From Gadus chalcogrammus (Eukaryota > Chordata > Actinopteri > Gadiformes > Gadidae): 64,000 nt of DNA. The stretch spans positions 20,944,665-21,008,664 of the forward strand of contig NC_079422.1 of NCBI RefSeq assembly GCF_026213295.1, read 5' to 3'. Below, one piece after another: positions 1 to 34,900 of the stretch. Every line of letters starts with the position of its first letter. Within the stretch, counting starts at the first letter, position 1. The position numbers and the translations under genes are program-made. The notes below the pieces were generated by a model. That model was given only the letters and a program-made list of their open reading frames with translations. It ran no database searches and was not told where the DNA came from.

Positions 1-60
1 AAATAAATATCAGTCTAAACCAGTCTCCCCTTGGCCCATTTTTTCTCATCTAATTTTCAA

Positions 61-99
61 CCGAAATGACGTCAAATGACGCGTTTGACGTAATTTCGG
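61..99. repeat. 39-bp near-perfect inverted repeat with CRE-like core
   Basis: The arms 61-76 and 84-99 are reverse complements with one mismatch, around a 7-base loop (TGACGCG). The left arm contains TGACGTCA, the consensus CRE/ATF site, and the right arm carries TTTGACGTAA. It may be a terminal or internal hairpin of an unrecognised element, or a cluster of bZIP sites. Confidence 0.6.
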
Positions 100-146
100 G
101 AGAAACCTCTTGTCCCGCTAGAAGGGTCGGGGACTACAACACACTT

Positions 147-169
147 TTGGTGGAAAATTTTTCCACCAA
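147..169. repeat. 23-bp palindrome
   Basis: TTGGTGGAAAA, a single T, then TTTTCCACCAA: perfect 11-bp arms. It lies 48 bases from the CRE-like hairpin, so both may belong to one unrecognised foldback element. Confidence 0.6.
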
Positions 170-768
170 TAAGGAATGAGAGGGGGCGGGAGCTCGCGTA
201 CTGAGGGGGAATGAGGGGGACGGGAGACCGACAGGTGGGCGGGGCAGCGAGCGCAATGCACTGTGGTAGTTGGAGGTTTTCTTACTTTGAGCCAGAGACA
301 CCATGAAAACACTCTTTCTGCCTTTTTTCAGGCTAGGATGAACCGATTTCAATTATTTTTTCACATTTATAATACATTGAATTATTTAATTCATAAAACC
401 TTCATATTCCCACCGGTGAAGTATCTCTTTAATGACTTTCGGGTTTTGAAAAAGGAACCGGGTCCTTGACAGACCCGGTTTTCGATCCCCATCCCTAACT
501 GTGACTGCGACTGCGACTGGTTGCTCAGACCTTCCTCATGGTTAACCGGCCAGCCATCACCGATTTAAATGTTTTGCCTGATCATCCCTGGAAGATCCTC
601 CACTCTGCGTTCCTTCTCAAGATTTCCTCCTTGGTAATTAAGGTTATTTCTTTCCTGCTGGGGGGCTAGGGTCAGGGGGGAGTCATAAACACACGGCCTG
701 ATAAGCCCTTTCAAACTGGACCTGTGATTAAGTCCTAGACAAATAAGTTGGAAATGAATTGAACTGAG

Positions 769-1479
769 CAGTGTTTCCGCTAGAAGAAATTGGTGCCGGT
801 CATGTGACGGGGAAGGTTTCATTTTACCGGTCAAATTGGAAAAAAATTGGTCGGATATTGTCTGTGTTTATTGCACTTAAAAAAATTGATAGGCAGGCTA
901 TATAAAGAAGAAGAAGAAGAAGTGTGTGATCATATTTTGATTCGCCATGGTTGTTAAATATCGGTACTCCGCAAACCTTCCCGCCAGCTTTCGCTAGCTT
1001 GCCGCCGTTTAGTTCATAAACCTACGGTAGTCTTTAGCGATCAATTTGAGCGAGTGCACGAAATGTAACAACTTATTTATTTCATCACACAGGCTACGCT
1101 ACAATCAAAACCCTCATTGTTTTACATGAATTGGCTAAATAAATGACCACTGTAGCATATTTAAACACAATTCAAATGAACTCATTCAAAAGGATTTCTG
1201 CTCAATTTAAAAGGTTGAATCTCCTCGTGACTGAATGTTTGTATACAGCGCGCATGCTGTATGAGCGCAGGGTTGACGGGCTCCACTTTTTTCTGTGGAG
1301 AACCAGCGCCTTGAATATTCCACATAAAACGAAACCGAATCGTTTTCGCCCGTTTCGGCTCTGTGTGGACGGGGCCTTATTTCCAATCGGTCATTCTGAC
1401 CGGAGACATTTAGAATTTCCGGTCCTCCTAATTTCTTTCCCGGTCATAGATCGGTAATTACCGGACAACGGGAACTCTG
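769..1479. mobile_element. hAT-type non-autonomous element (711 bp)
   Basis: The ends CAGTGTTTCC and GGGAACTCTG are imperfect terminal inverted repeats (CAG...CTG). They are flanked by an identical 8-bp target duplication, GAACTGAG, at 761-768 and 1480-1487. Eight-base duplications with CAG ends are characteristic of hAT transposons. GCCGGTCA/TGACCGG-like subterminal motifs occur near both ends. No transposase reading frame is present, so it would need a transposase in trans. Confidence 0.8.
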
Positions 1480-2244
1480 GAACTGAGTCTTCAGTGACAC
1501 AACTTTCCTCGTAAATGTGTGTGGACTCAACCTCTCAGCGTGCGAGTCAGCGTGCGAGTCACTGTCCGGCCCCTTTACAGGGGCCCAGATGACCTCAAGT
1601 TTCAGTCAGCATCATCGGCCCCCACAGGGTACACAAGATCATTCCCATCACATCATCAATGCGCTTTACAGCTCACGTACCTCATTCCTAATTGGTTGTG
1701 CACTTTGATCATTGTATTTCCACCGGCTGGGATACAGCTGCTCTCCCCTGGCAGGGAACTACCCTCCCCAAGTGCAGCCCACTGCCATCCCACAGGCCCA
1801 GACAGGATGGATGAATACAAATGAGTCGTGCCGAGTCATGTTTCTTAAATCCGAGTATGGTGGAAACTCCCACACTACTCTGGGACTTATACCAAGTACC
1901 TATTGTGGTAAGTATAAGTAAAGGCTTACGGGCGTCTCTGTTGGTCTGTAGTGCTTGTGTGCTGATTTACAGTCATGTCGGCCACTAACTCTTTGCTGCC
2001 AGACACACAATGATTCTCAGAATCCTAGTTATTTTTATGTAATAATTGGCTTAATCGGCAAAAGGAATTTGTTCTGACTTATTATATTGTTAATAAAATA
2101 TAGGGTTAGGTATGTATGTATGTATAGATATATATATTTTTCTTTTTACAATATAGGCCTATTTATATTTTTATATAAGTATAGGAAGTTAAAGTCAAAT
2201 CTTGTTGTATAAATAAAGAAAATTGACCAATGACAGTTACTCAC

Positions 2245-25405
<23,161 letters not shown>

Positions 25406-26727
25406 TGCTTCAACAACAACACGGATAGCGTAGCAGTCCGAGGAGACGCAGGAGGGAAGGCGGGAGATGGGCGGGGGGGCAGGTGTTGCCAGATTGGCAC
25501 AGATTTCCCGCCCAATCTGGCATCACTGGCTGAGGTGGTACTCTCCAGCCAGTGAGACATAAATCGTGCCCAATCTGGCAACATTCGAGGAGGCGCAGTG
25601 CTTCAAGGGAGAGTGAGTTTTCTTTTCAGTGTAAACAAAAAATGAATGACCTCGAATCGAGTTATGATTAATTATTGTGTTGATTGAGTTTTGATGCGTG
25701 ACTTTGATCAATTGTATGTAGTAGCGTGTGTTTAAAGGAAACGCCAGAGGGGAAAACATAGATGTGCTGCATCTAGCAGCAAAGTGTGTGTTCTTCACAA
25801 TAAAAGTGTTTAAAGCGCTTCTAAATTGTGGATAAAGCACTTTCTTAAACGCCAAAATAATTGTCGCCAATCCTAGCGTCTAAAAGTCACCTTTTACCTA
25901 ATGCCACCATGGTGTACCAGTACAGAAATTGAGACTATTGATGGTAACAACCTTTTAATAAATAAATTAAAGCCCTTCACATCCCAGTATTTTGGATTCA
26001 TTTTAATGTTATGCACAAAATGAGCATTTAATTTAGAGCTGTAATTCCAATACCCTCTATTGGATATATACTCTATTAATTATATTGTCCATGGTTATTT
26101 GTATAGATGCAATTGTTTGTTATTGTGTGTTTTTGTTGTTGTTGTCTTATTTGGTTGCATCGAACAATGACCCTTAATCCTATATTATATATATACAGTA
26201 TGATGTTATATATATATATATATTGTATATGTTATACACTGTTGGAGCTTTACTTCCAAAATAATGGCCAAACTGCCAATCATCTATTTCCGCTCGCTTG
26301 CCGTAGAACCGAGGCGATCACTTCCGTGTCGAGTCGTTGATTTAGTCCTGAATACGAGGAAGTCTTCTGCTGGTAAAAACGCAGTCTAATGAATTGATAT
26401 CCTCCGTTCGTACCCTTCCAGCTTAAATCTGTAAACAGGAGTATACACAATACATTTAAAAGACGTTTCTCGATCATCGGCACCAGGGTGAGTGTGTGCA
26501 CGGGTTGGGCGAATGCCATTGTTGTCTATCTTGGTGATCCCAATGATTGTTGTGATCATTTTCCTATAGGTACCACAGCCTGTATAACTCATGTCTAGTA
26601 ACATACTGCTATTTGTGTGCTGTTTATAAGTTACCCTTACAACGATTGTTATCAAAATTAACAATTCCCTAACATTCATTCGCCTTTTTTTCGTGTATGA
26701 CTTTCTAGACCACCAAATAGGCCTACA
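25406..26727. promoter_or_regulatory. Shared upstream region of kmt2b (leftward) and psenen (rightward)
   Basis: The 1.3 kb between two divergent start codons. The kmt2b side is GC-rich and includes a 100-bp hairpin (25,484-25,583) with TTTCCCGCC, an E2F-like sequence, and CCAAT motifs. The middle (26,040-26,240) is AT-rich with TATA dinucleotide runs. A 5' untranslated exon of psenen is likely somewhere near 26,280-26,480 but cannot be delimited. Confidence 0.45.
25484..25583. repeat. Inverted repeat with E2F-like and CCAAT motifs upstream of kmt2b
   Basis: The left arm TGTTGCCAGATTGGCAC pairs with the right arm GTGCCCAATCTGGCAACA. Further in, ATCACTGGCTG... and ...AGCCAGTGAGA also pair around a loop near 25,540. 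TTTCCCGCCCAAT lies at 25,503-25,515. This could be a small palindromic transposon that donated promoter sites. Confidence 0.7.
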
Positions 26728-28266
26728 ATGAATCTAGAAAGGGTCTCCAATGAAGAGAAACTCGGCCTGTGCAGAAAGTATTATCTAGGTAAGTAATTAT
26801 TAAACCCCTAATGCTGAACGTTGAAACGTTCAATGGCTTTCATTCCTGCCTTCCCTCTGTTGGAATGGGAAGTAGGCTCCCCTAGACTGGATCACATGAC
26901 GCTATGAAAGCCTTTATTCTAATCTAGGCCACATTCTTCAAGATGAGTGCCTTTATTGTTTGTATTCGTTTATTTTAAGAAGTAAGAATGGTGATGTGCG
27001 CCCTTTTTACACAATTTGAATTTTCTCTTTTAGGGGGGTTTGCTTTTCTACCCTTCCTCTGGTTGGTAAATGTGGTTTGGTTTTTCCAAGAGGCCTTCAT
27101 TAAGCCTGCCTACACCGAACAACTTCAAATCAAAGCATGTAAGTGTCTAATCGGCTTATGCATGTAATGACCGAACTTCAAGTATGTTGTTGTTACTAAG
27201 TTATTATGCATGTTGTGTATCTTCCCAGTCTGTTTCTTTAAGATTAGTATGTGGGCATTTGATAAGTACTTGAGTATTTAAGCACATTTCCAATACATCT
27301 TGGACAGGTTAACCCCCAACTTTAAGCTTGACAAGTTACCCTGAAATGAAAAGTAATACAGACAACGGTCCCAATCAATTATATTTGGACAAAAACACTT
27401 AGTTTACACTAATTATTCTTTGAACGATAACATCTTAAGCTATATGTTAATTCATTACAGGATTATAGCTTATTATGGGTATAGCATCTTGAAGGTGCTC
27501 TAATAAGTGTGATTCTAGAGAGAGTGGAAGAGATTCTAAAACTAAACAACCCTAAAAAACTATCTGTTTCTCCTCCATGTAGCAGTGTTGTATATCACGC
27601 ACCTGTGATTGACTGGCACAAAAGAAATTCCTGGCTTGGTTAGAAATGATCCGGATGCGGTTTCAAATCTAAATAGCCTCATACAGAGGCAGGCATAGTC
27701 CATCTGAACATATGTTCTCACAGGGCATTTTACTCACTAGTAGCTGATCGATGGCTATGAAATTTAAAACTCAAATTACAATCTTCCCTACAGCACCTTT
27801 CAGTTGCAAGGTCTAACATCCATAGTTTTTAGCTGTAGTTTTAACATATTGTTTTGTTTCATTTTAAATCTCTATTTGTTTATTATTGCCCTTGACAATT
27901 TTTCTGGGACATTTGCAACATTCTCAGCCAATGTTTGTTCCTACCGTCATTGGTTTATGACTGCTATCCCATGTTTATATAATGAAAACCACACTTTTCC
28001 ATCTGATTCTGCCTGAATAAGTAAAGGTTTAGTTTTACTATGGTAGTGCTAACAATAACTGAATTCTGACAGCAGGATCTGATAGAGTTAACACTGGGTG
28101 TTCTAACGCGTGTCATTTCCTGTCAGATGTGAAGTGGTCGGGCCTGGGATTGGCCATCTGGGTGGCAGTGCTGACCACCTGGATTACCATATATCAGCAC
28201 TACCGCGCTCAATGGGGCGAAGTAGGGGACTACCTCTCCTTCACCATCCCACTGGGCATTCCCTAA
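26728..28266 (+). CDS. psenen: Presenilin enhancer 2 (PEN-2), gamma-secretase subunit
   Basis: PEN-2 is the small membrane subunit of gamma-secretase. It triggers presenilin endoproteolysis and stabilises the complex that cuts Notch and APP. Coding exons are 26728-26788, 27034-27138 and 28127-28266. Joined, they give 101 residues, the usual PEN-2 length, starting [20 protein letters not shown] and ending FTIPLGIP. Hydrophobic segments are visible at about residues 20-40 and 60-80, and the conserved C-terminal [10 protein letters not shown] is present. All junctions have GT/AG and keep frame. A polyadenylation signal candidate, AATAAA, occurs at about 28,354. The gene is divergent from kmt2b and followed by hspb6 on the same strand. 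Confidence 0.96.
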
Positions 28267-29939
28267 AACAAGAGTGTGTACACCAGCAAACGGCCCAAGC
28301 TGTCATTACCTGCCAATACGCATACTTCGAGCGCTCTGTTGAGTTTGACTATTAATAAAGGTTCAAGATGAATGTTGCAGTATGCAAGTGGGAATGGTTA
28401 TGTGCGTAATTGCTAGATGCAATAGATCGTTTTTCCCAAGGTTAAATGACAACCACTTTCCAACTGCTTTCTATTTTGTCAAATCAACGTTTTTGTGTTT
28501 GATGGTACCCTTTTTTTTTTTGTACTTGCATAATACCAGTGAATAAATGTATATAAAATGTTGGTCCAACTTTCTTGTTTGAACCAAGATGATAAATGTG
28601 GTTATAAGGGGTGTAGCCGCTCAGGGAGACCTCGACCAATCAGGCTGATTGTTTCTAATCCAGTGTCTGACAGGCCAACATAAGTCTTTTAAAAGCATCC
28701 ATCACATAGGCGCCTGTTGTGAAACTCTATCCTTATGTACGTCTCCAGCTCCAAGGCAAAGTCAGGGCCATTTTTAGACGGGCTCAGGCCTGAGTGACAG
28801 CTCTATATGCTCTGTATATGTTCCCCAGAGGAACATTACACTATTGGACACAATAGGTCAGAGATGTCAACAGGTAGGATCAGGATGAAGACATGGTCAT
28901 GAGGTGATACGCTGTCTCATACCCCAGCACCGCATGATGACAAAGACTGATCTAACGTGCTGTCTATCCATCTACCGATGGGTGGATTATTCCGGCCTGT
29001 TCATGAGCAAATATAGAATTGCGTGACACCAAGGTCACTACAACTTATTATTAGTCTCTGACGTTCGTATTATTCCAAACATTTCTGTTTCATTCAAGTT
29101 CTGAACTATTTGGACGGAGGGGGGAGAAAGCGAGAGCGCTTAATGACCTGTGCTGCGGCATGTGCGCCGTGCGCCCCCCTCCTGGTCTGGTTGGTCTGCT
29201 ATTGGTCGGCTCATCAGGATGAATTTATTCATGCACACACACCCACACACGCACGCACGCACGCACACCAACAGGCGCGCAAGCGCGCGCGCACACACAC
29301 ACGAAATACAAACGTTAATGCGGTCATCTATTGCAATTTGATTGGTCCACATTTCACAGCTAAGCCCGCTTTCTTTAGCTAATTTGTCTCATTACCCTGC
29401 GACAGCTGCATACCCGCCAAAACAATGGGCTGTCGTCCCGTGACTCAGGCCAAACACCCGCGGGCATTCGCATAATTGCTCCAGAAGAGCATCAAGGTGC
29501 CCCACACGGAATTCCCAACTTATTATGTAACCCGAGAATAAAAGCCGCCCATCACTGTGCGTAAGGGGGGCCGGTTCCAGACGGTTCCAGACGGCGCCAG
29601 CACGACTCGGTGACGGTCCCACTGGCTGCCAACACATTGCTGGCCGCTGCTTGTATTTCCTAACGGTAAGTGTCAATTTATTGCATCCAGGATCATGACC
29701 ACTATCATCATCATCATCATCATCACCACCTGCTGATTTCCTAGGAAGAGAGGGGGAGGGTCTTACGAGTCCTGACGGGGCGCAGATTAAATAGCAAGGG
29801 TGGAGATGTTGACGCTCATAAAAGTTAGAGGTTCACAGGACACAGGATCCCGAGTGGAAGTACTGGAGCTTAGCACTGCTGACCACAAGTCTGCCCAGCA
29901 ACAACTTCCACCACTTCATTTTGTCCAACAGATCTGGAG
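28267..29939. other. psenen-hspb6 intergenic region
   Basis: The first part is psenen 3' UTR sequence, with a later AATAAA at about 28,543. Positions 29,233-29,302 are a CA/CG alternating purine-pyrimidine tract with Z-DNA-forming character. GC-rich sequence at 29,480-29,670 precedes hspb6. It contains an AATAAAAG TATA-like box at 29,537 and a possible non-coding first exon ending at CTAACG before GTAAGT (29,666). Confidence 0.45.
29537..29544 (+). promoter_or_regulatory. TATA-like box for hspb6
   Basis: AATAAAAG in a GC-rich context, about 400 bases upstream of the ATG and 120 bases before a possible 5' UTR donor. This is a motif match only. Confidence 0.3.
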
Positions 29940-31326
29940 ATGGACTTCGTTCTGCCCGCCACTCTACCCGCTACTGGGATCTCCTGGGAGAAGTTTCTGC
30001 CTCCTCTCATACCGCAGTTAAACGGGATCTATGGACAAGCATCGGAGTTGGGTCTCCGTCTTCCAGAAGCCCGGCAGTCACCCAGTTCCACACAGGTAGG
30101 TCGGAGCACTTCATTCTGAATCAGAATCAGAATTACTTTTATTACATCCTGTCCACACGAGTAAAATGAGTATGCTTGGTTCCTTAACAACCGCATCAAT
30201 ACAAGATAAAGCAAATAAATATCAGTAAAAATAAAAGAACAGGTACAAATATATATTGTGGTAGTTTGGTTCAGACTATGTGCTACACGTTACCGTGATT
30301 ATGTTTATGATTTTAAAATTACATATTTCAGTCTGACACAATACTCCCACTAAAACGACCACCACATTATACAGATCAATATAAATTGTATTGTATCATT
30401 TATATGTATTGGAATGTTGTTCTGGTTGTTTGACCTACTGTTTATCGATTTGTATTTTTGGTTGCAATATATTTTGTAATCGGGGCGTCATTTAAAAAGC
30501 GATCCTGCTCTAAATGGCCTTCCCTGAATAAATAAAGGTTCAATAAATAAACATTATGTCCAGAAGCCATGACAATGTCCATGTGTGGGCAGGTAAACTG
30601 CGACCCCAGCGGCTTCACGGTACACGTGGACGTGAAGCTCTTCAGCCCGGAGGACCTTCTGGTCAAGGTCCGCGGGGACTTCGTGGAGGTCCAGGGGAAG
30701 CACGAAGAGAAGAAGGTGGGCAATAGGGACTCGTGTTTTTTTTTTATCACTTAGATAGGTATTGAAAACACTGCGATTACCTTGGTTGGCAACCCCCCCC
30801 CCCCCCCCCCCAACCCTAACCCCGTACCAGTATAGATCATAATAATAAATAATACAATAAAATAAAGTAAGGATATTAAGAGAAACTAAGACAGTAGTAA
30901 TAAGTAAAGCCTAAAGTAAGCAAGCCTAAAACAGGCATTTGTGTGTTTGCTTGATGTTTCAGTCAAGTGTTTTTGCACTAGATTTAACCGTGGCTGGTAC
31001 CACTACCACTTGATCACTTTACACATCTGCTACTTATTTTTACATATCTGTATTTACTTTATCTTGTATTGTCGTTGCTATGTGGCTGTCGAGGAACTAA
31101 CCATAAGAATGTGACTTGTGTACTTTAACAATTAGATGTCATTTAAGTGATTCTGATGTTGTCCCGTGTGTAGAAGGACGGATCAGGCACCATGACCCGA
31201 CAGTTCAGTCGCCGCTACCGCATCCCAGAGGGAGTGGACACCATGGCGCTGGAGTCCGCCGTTTCCCCGGAGGGCATCCTCATCATCTTCGCTCCGATGC
31301 TTCCGATACAACCCATACAGAGCTAG
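29940..31326 (+). CDS. hspb6: Small heat-shock protein, probably HSPB6
   Basis: Exons 29940-30095, 30593-30715 and 31174-31326 join in frame to 143 residues. Exons 2-3 encode an alpha-crystallin domain: GFTVHVDVKLFSPEDLLVKV, then GDFVEVQGKHEEKKD, then RQFSRRYRIPEGVDTMALES and AVSPEGILIIFAP. The N-terminus (MDFVLPATLP...WEKFLPPLIP) is short and lacks the RRAS phosphorylation motif of mammalian HSPB6. The name therefore rests on the alpha-crystallin domain and on position between psenen and proser3, where HSPB6 lies in human. Such proteins are ATP-independent chaperones forming oligomers in cytosol, mainly in muscle. Another sHSP paralogue is possible. Confidence 0.8.
30105..30245. repeat. Interspersed-repeat tail in hspb6 intron 1
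   Basis: TTCTGAATCAGAATCAGAATTACTTTTATT resembles the common 3' tail of fish LINE/SINE elements. A poly-C run follows in intron 2 at 30,788-30,810. Boundaries are not determined. Confidence 0.4.
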
Positions 31327-31994
31327 AGGGGTGTTGACGCTATGCACCAAGACACATCCCTTTTGCTATGTTTTTCAATAATGTGATGGCATATGTTTGG
31401 ATTTCACACGCGCAAATAGTCCTAGGTTGCCATGACCCAGAACACGGTACACAGAACAGAGCAGCATGTTCCTGGCACTGCTCAGATATTCCCACTCTCT
31501 GACATGTGTATATACTAGCCAGCGGATATTTATGTCAATGTTATAAAAAAACAGTCATTGTAAATATAATGTATTCAGAACTAACAACAAATTGGTTTTG
31601 CCGAGACAATCTATGCAATATATTGTTGACAATATGGAGAAAAAAAATAGATCTTTCAAAAGTTAATGTTTTAATTTATATTTGTCACAGCATCTTTATA
31701 AATACATGATACAAATGCACTCTTTATGTATAAAATTAAAAAACAAAACTATTGCAAGTGTTCCCTGGTTCAAGCTTCTTCCCCCACTGGTGTGAATTCC
31801 TCCAAAAAGGAGTCCACTTGACTGAAAGAGAAGCAGAAAAACGTCATAAATTCAGCACGCAAATCAACCGTTACATTCCTCAAATGACATTTCCCCACGC
31901 ACAAAACCTGGTTCATTCCTGGACCATCCAGGCAGGAATGAGACGATGATAAACGACACCAGTATGTCCATTTATAGGCTCTGCTTCGGTTAAA
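31327..31994. other. hspb6-proser3 intergenic region (tail to tail)
   Basis: AT-rich sequence with no coding signal. The 3' UTRs of the two convergent genes must lie here. Confidence 0.5.
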
Positions 31995-34900
31995 TCACCT
32001 TATTTGGTCCTTCACCCGCGTCCTCTGCTTGCGTAGCACCTGCAGTAAACCATCGTCTCCGAACTCCTCTCCGTCGGAATCTAAACAAGAGACGCACGAT
32101 AAATAATAAGGATCGGAAACGATTCCTTTTCCATTTGAGGGTAGTACGGCCACGACTTCCATTCAGCCTACATGCACAGATGATACATCAATGCATGCAT
32201 TGTATTCAAATCCAACACGGTGGAATGTGTGTGCATAGTGCGGCACGCACGGAGGCCCCGGAGCGTGGTGGCAACAGACTGGCAACATGCTTCTAGAATC
32301 CGGTCCCCGGTTCCGGAATGTCTGAGAGTATCTGCATCCAAAATATCCTCCTCAGTCAGCGCTAAGGGCTAAAGGTTAGAGCTACCCCCCGCTGGCGTCT
32401 CACCCTCGGCGTCGCGGAGCAGCTGTGAAAGGACCTCCTCGGGGGGCTGGGCGCTGCCGTCGGGACCCTGGGGCCGCGGCGGAGCAGCTGGGGCGCCCCG
32501 CGGGGGGAAGGAGGAAGAGGCACGCCGCGTGGGGAACAGCACCTCGGAAACCGCCTGTCCGCAGCCAATTAAGAGCGTCGGCCATTTAGAGATCATGGAG
32601 AGTTACCCCAGGTAGAATTACACCACATAGAACTACACCCGGTAGAACTACACCAGGTAGAATTACACCAGGTAGTTACACCCGGTAGAACTACACCAGG
32701 TAGAATTACACCAGGTAGAGTTACACCCGGTAGAATTACACCAGGTAGAATTACACCAGGTAGAATTACACCACATAGAATTACATCCGGTAGAACTACA
32801 CCAGGTAGAACTACACCAGGTAGAATTAGACCACATAGAATTACACCCGGTAGAACTACACCAGATGGAACTACATCAGGTAGAATTACACCACGTTTAG
32901 AATGACACACGTTTACTTCCTAAAGTGCAGTTTAATAAACATAGTCCGTGCTAACCCATCACATTCACTGTGTGAATAAGGTCAATAGTACCGTACCTGT
33001 CGTAAGGCCAGGTGGACGGGAGACGGCGGGGCACATTGAGCAGAACAGACCCCCTGGTGGAGCGCTTGGCTCTTCCTCTGCCGTGTGTCTTTGTCGGGGG
33101 ACAACCTTTGAGGCGCGGGCGCTGCCATGCTGTCCGGGCGGGGCCGCGAGCCGCCCCCGGTCTGAGGGCCCGGCCCGTCTCCAGCAGGGCGCCTGCGGGA
33201 CAAAGAACAGAGCAGTCGGCGAGGGGCTTCGTCCCACGGCTCACGTGGTCCTATGAGACACAGGGTGGGCACGGCGTCGCACCCGGCGCACCTCTTCTGC
33301 TTCCTGTGGGCCGTCTTCTGCTCCTTGGTGTCAGAGCTCCGCTCGTCCTTTGTCGGCTCCGAGGAGCTGGGCGGGGGGGGACACGACTCTGGTTCCCGGC
33401 CGCCCGCCGCCGGGGAAGGGTTAGTCACGGTTCGTCGAGAGTGTTTTGGGGCGATGTCGGTCGGTGGCCGGCCTAGCGCTTTGGGTGGCGTTGTTGGAAA
33501 AGACGATGGCACCGGACCAGGCAATCCATCCCAGAGAGGAGGCTCCCTCGCCGGCTGGTGACTGGAGGCCGTTTGGCTGGACGCAGGACGGGGGGTGGAT
33601 GTCGAGGGGGCGCCCGCGGCTGGGGGACACGGCCCGTGCGTTCCTTTTCTCCCGTGTTGTGGCGTGGGGAGGATGGATGGCGGCGTTCTTTGCGACGGTT
33701 CGGGTCCCTGGTCCTGAGGCCGCTGTTCAAGACACTGTTAAGAGGAAGGCGAATGAGGAGCTGTGAAGGACAGTACATGGGTCCAAAATATGTGTGAGTT
33801 TATACCATATGTTCCATGGAGCCACTGACTGAGGGCTGGTGGAGACTAGATGTCTGTCCAGCTGGAGGTGGCTGGTGCAGTAGGAGAGTAGGGTTCTGCC
33901 AGGCTGAAGGTGGTTGGTGCTGGTGGAGACTCGGGTTCTGCCAGGCTGAAGGTGGTTGGTGGAGAGTAGGGTTCTGCCAGGCTGAAGGTGGTTGGTGCTG
34001 GTGGAGATTCGGGTTCTGCCAGGCTGAAGGTGGTTGGTGGAGAGTAGGGGTCTGCCAGGGTGAAGGTGGTTGGTGCTGGTGGAGGCTAGGGAACGGTTGT
34101 GAGGGGGCCGGGGGCCAGTGGCTGGCCTGCTCCATTTTCCTCCTCAACCGCCATTGGAAGAGGATGTCTTCCTCCGGGCGTTGACGACTAATGGAGGAAG
34201 ATGGCGTGTAGCCGTTCTGCGAGGGGCCCACAGTGGCCGAAGATGAGCTTGTGTTACCTGTAGGTTCATCAACAAAAAAACTGCATTTAGTAATACAGTA
34301 TAACATGTATAATACACCATAACATAATGCAGTGTGACATTGTGTGTGTGTGTGGGGATGGCTGGTTTAACCTGTGCACATTGATTGGTCAATGCACAAC
34401 AGGTATGCAGCCACACCCAGTCCAAGAGTCCAATCAGCCGGACTTGGCCCAGGTGAGGCTGCTTGAACCTTCCATCCCCCCCCACACACACACACACACA
34501 TTCCACAAACACATACAGTACAATATAACATAGTGCAGAACACAATCGTCTTAGGTTGAGGCTGCGGTTGTGGCTTACACGCGGTCGGTTCAATCGGACA
34601 GGGAAAGAAGGGTCTTCGGAACGGCTCGTTGGCGCTGACGGGGGAGGATAAACCAGAGCCCCCGAGGCCCTCAGAGCTGACGACCAGGGAGCCACTGCTG
34701 ACGGAGCTCTCACTGAGAGGGAAATCGAGAGAAGATACACCGTTAAGGGATCAAACGCCCCCCCACACTCTACCGCTGTGATCCGTGATCTGACAAAAAT
34801 GATGATTATTGGGCATGATCATTTGATTGAGATTATTCCAAGTGATTAACCGATTTATTATGATCTTGTGTTCCCTAATGTATATAAAGAAGGATTTTAA

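Larger units (their letters stand above)
1..2244. other. kmt2b intron 20 (right part)
   Basis: No coding signal was found. The stretch holds two palindromes (61-99, 147-169), a hAT-type MITE (769-1479), an AT-rich tract with TATG/TA repeats (2095-2180) and otherwise unremarkable sequence. A GC-rich block at 175-250 has no gene features that I can support. Confidence 0.6.

Noticed and set aside
32605..32905. CRISPR-like array (also 5,341-5,655 and 47,958-48,236)
   Set aside because: Repeats are directly adjacent without unique spacers and lie in vertebrate introns; they are minisatellites.
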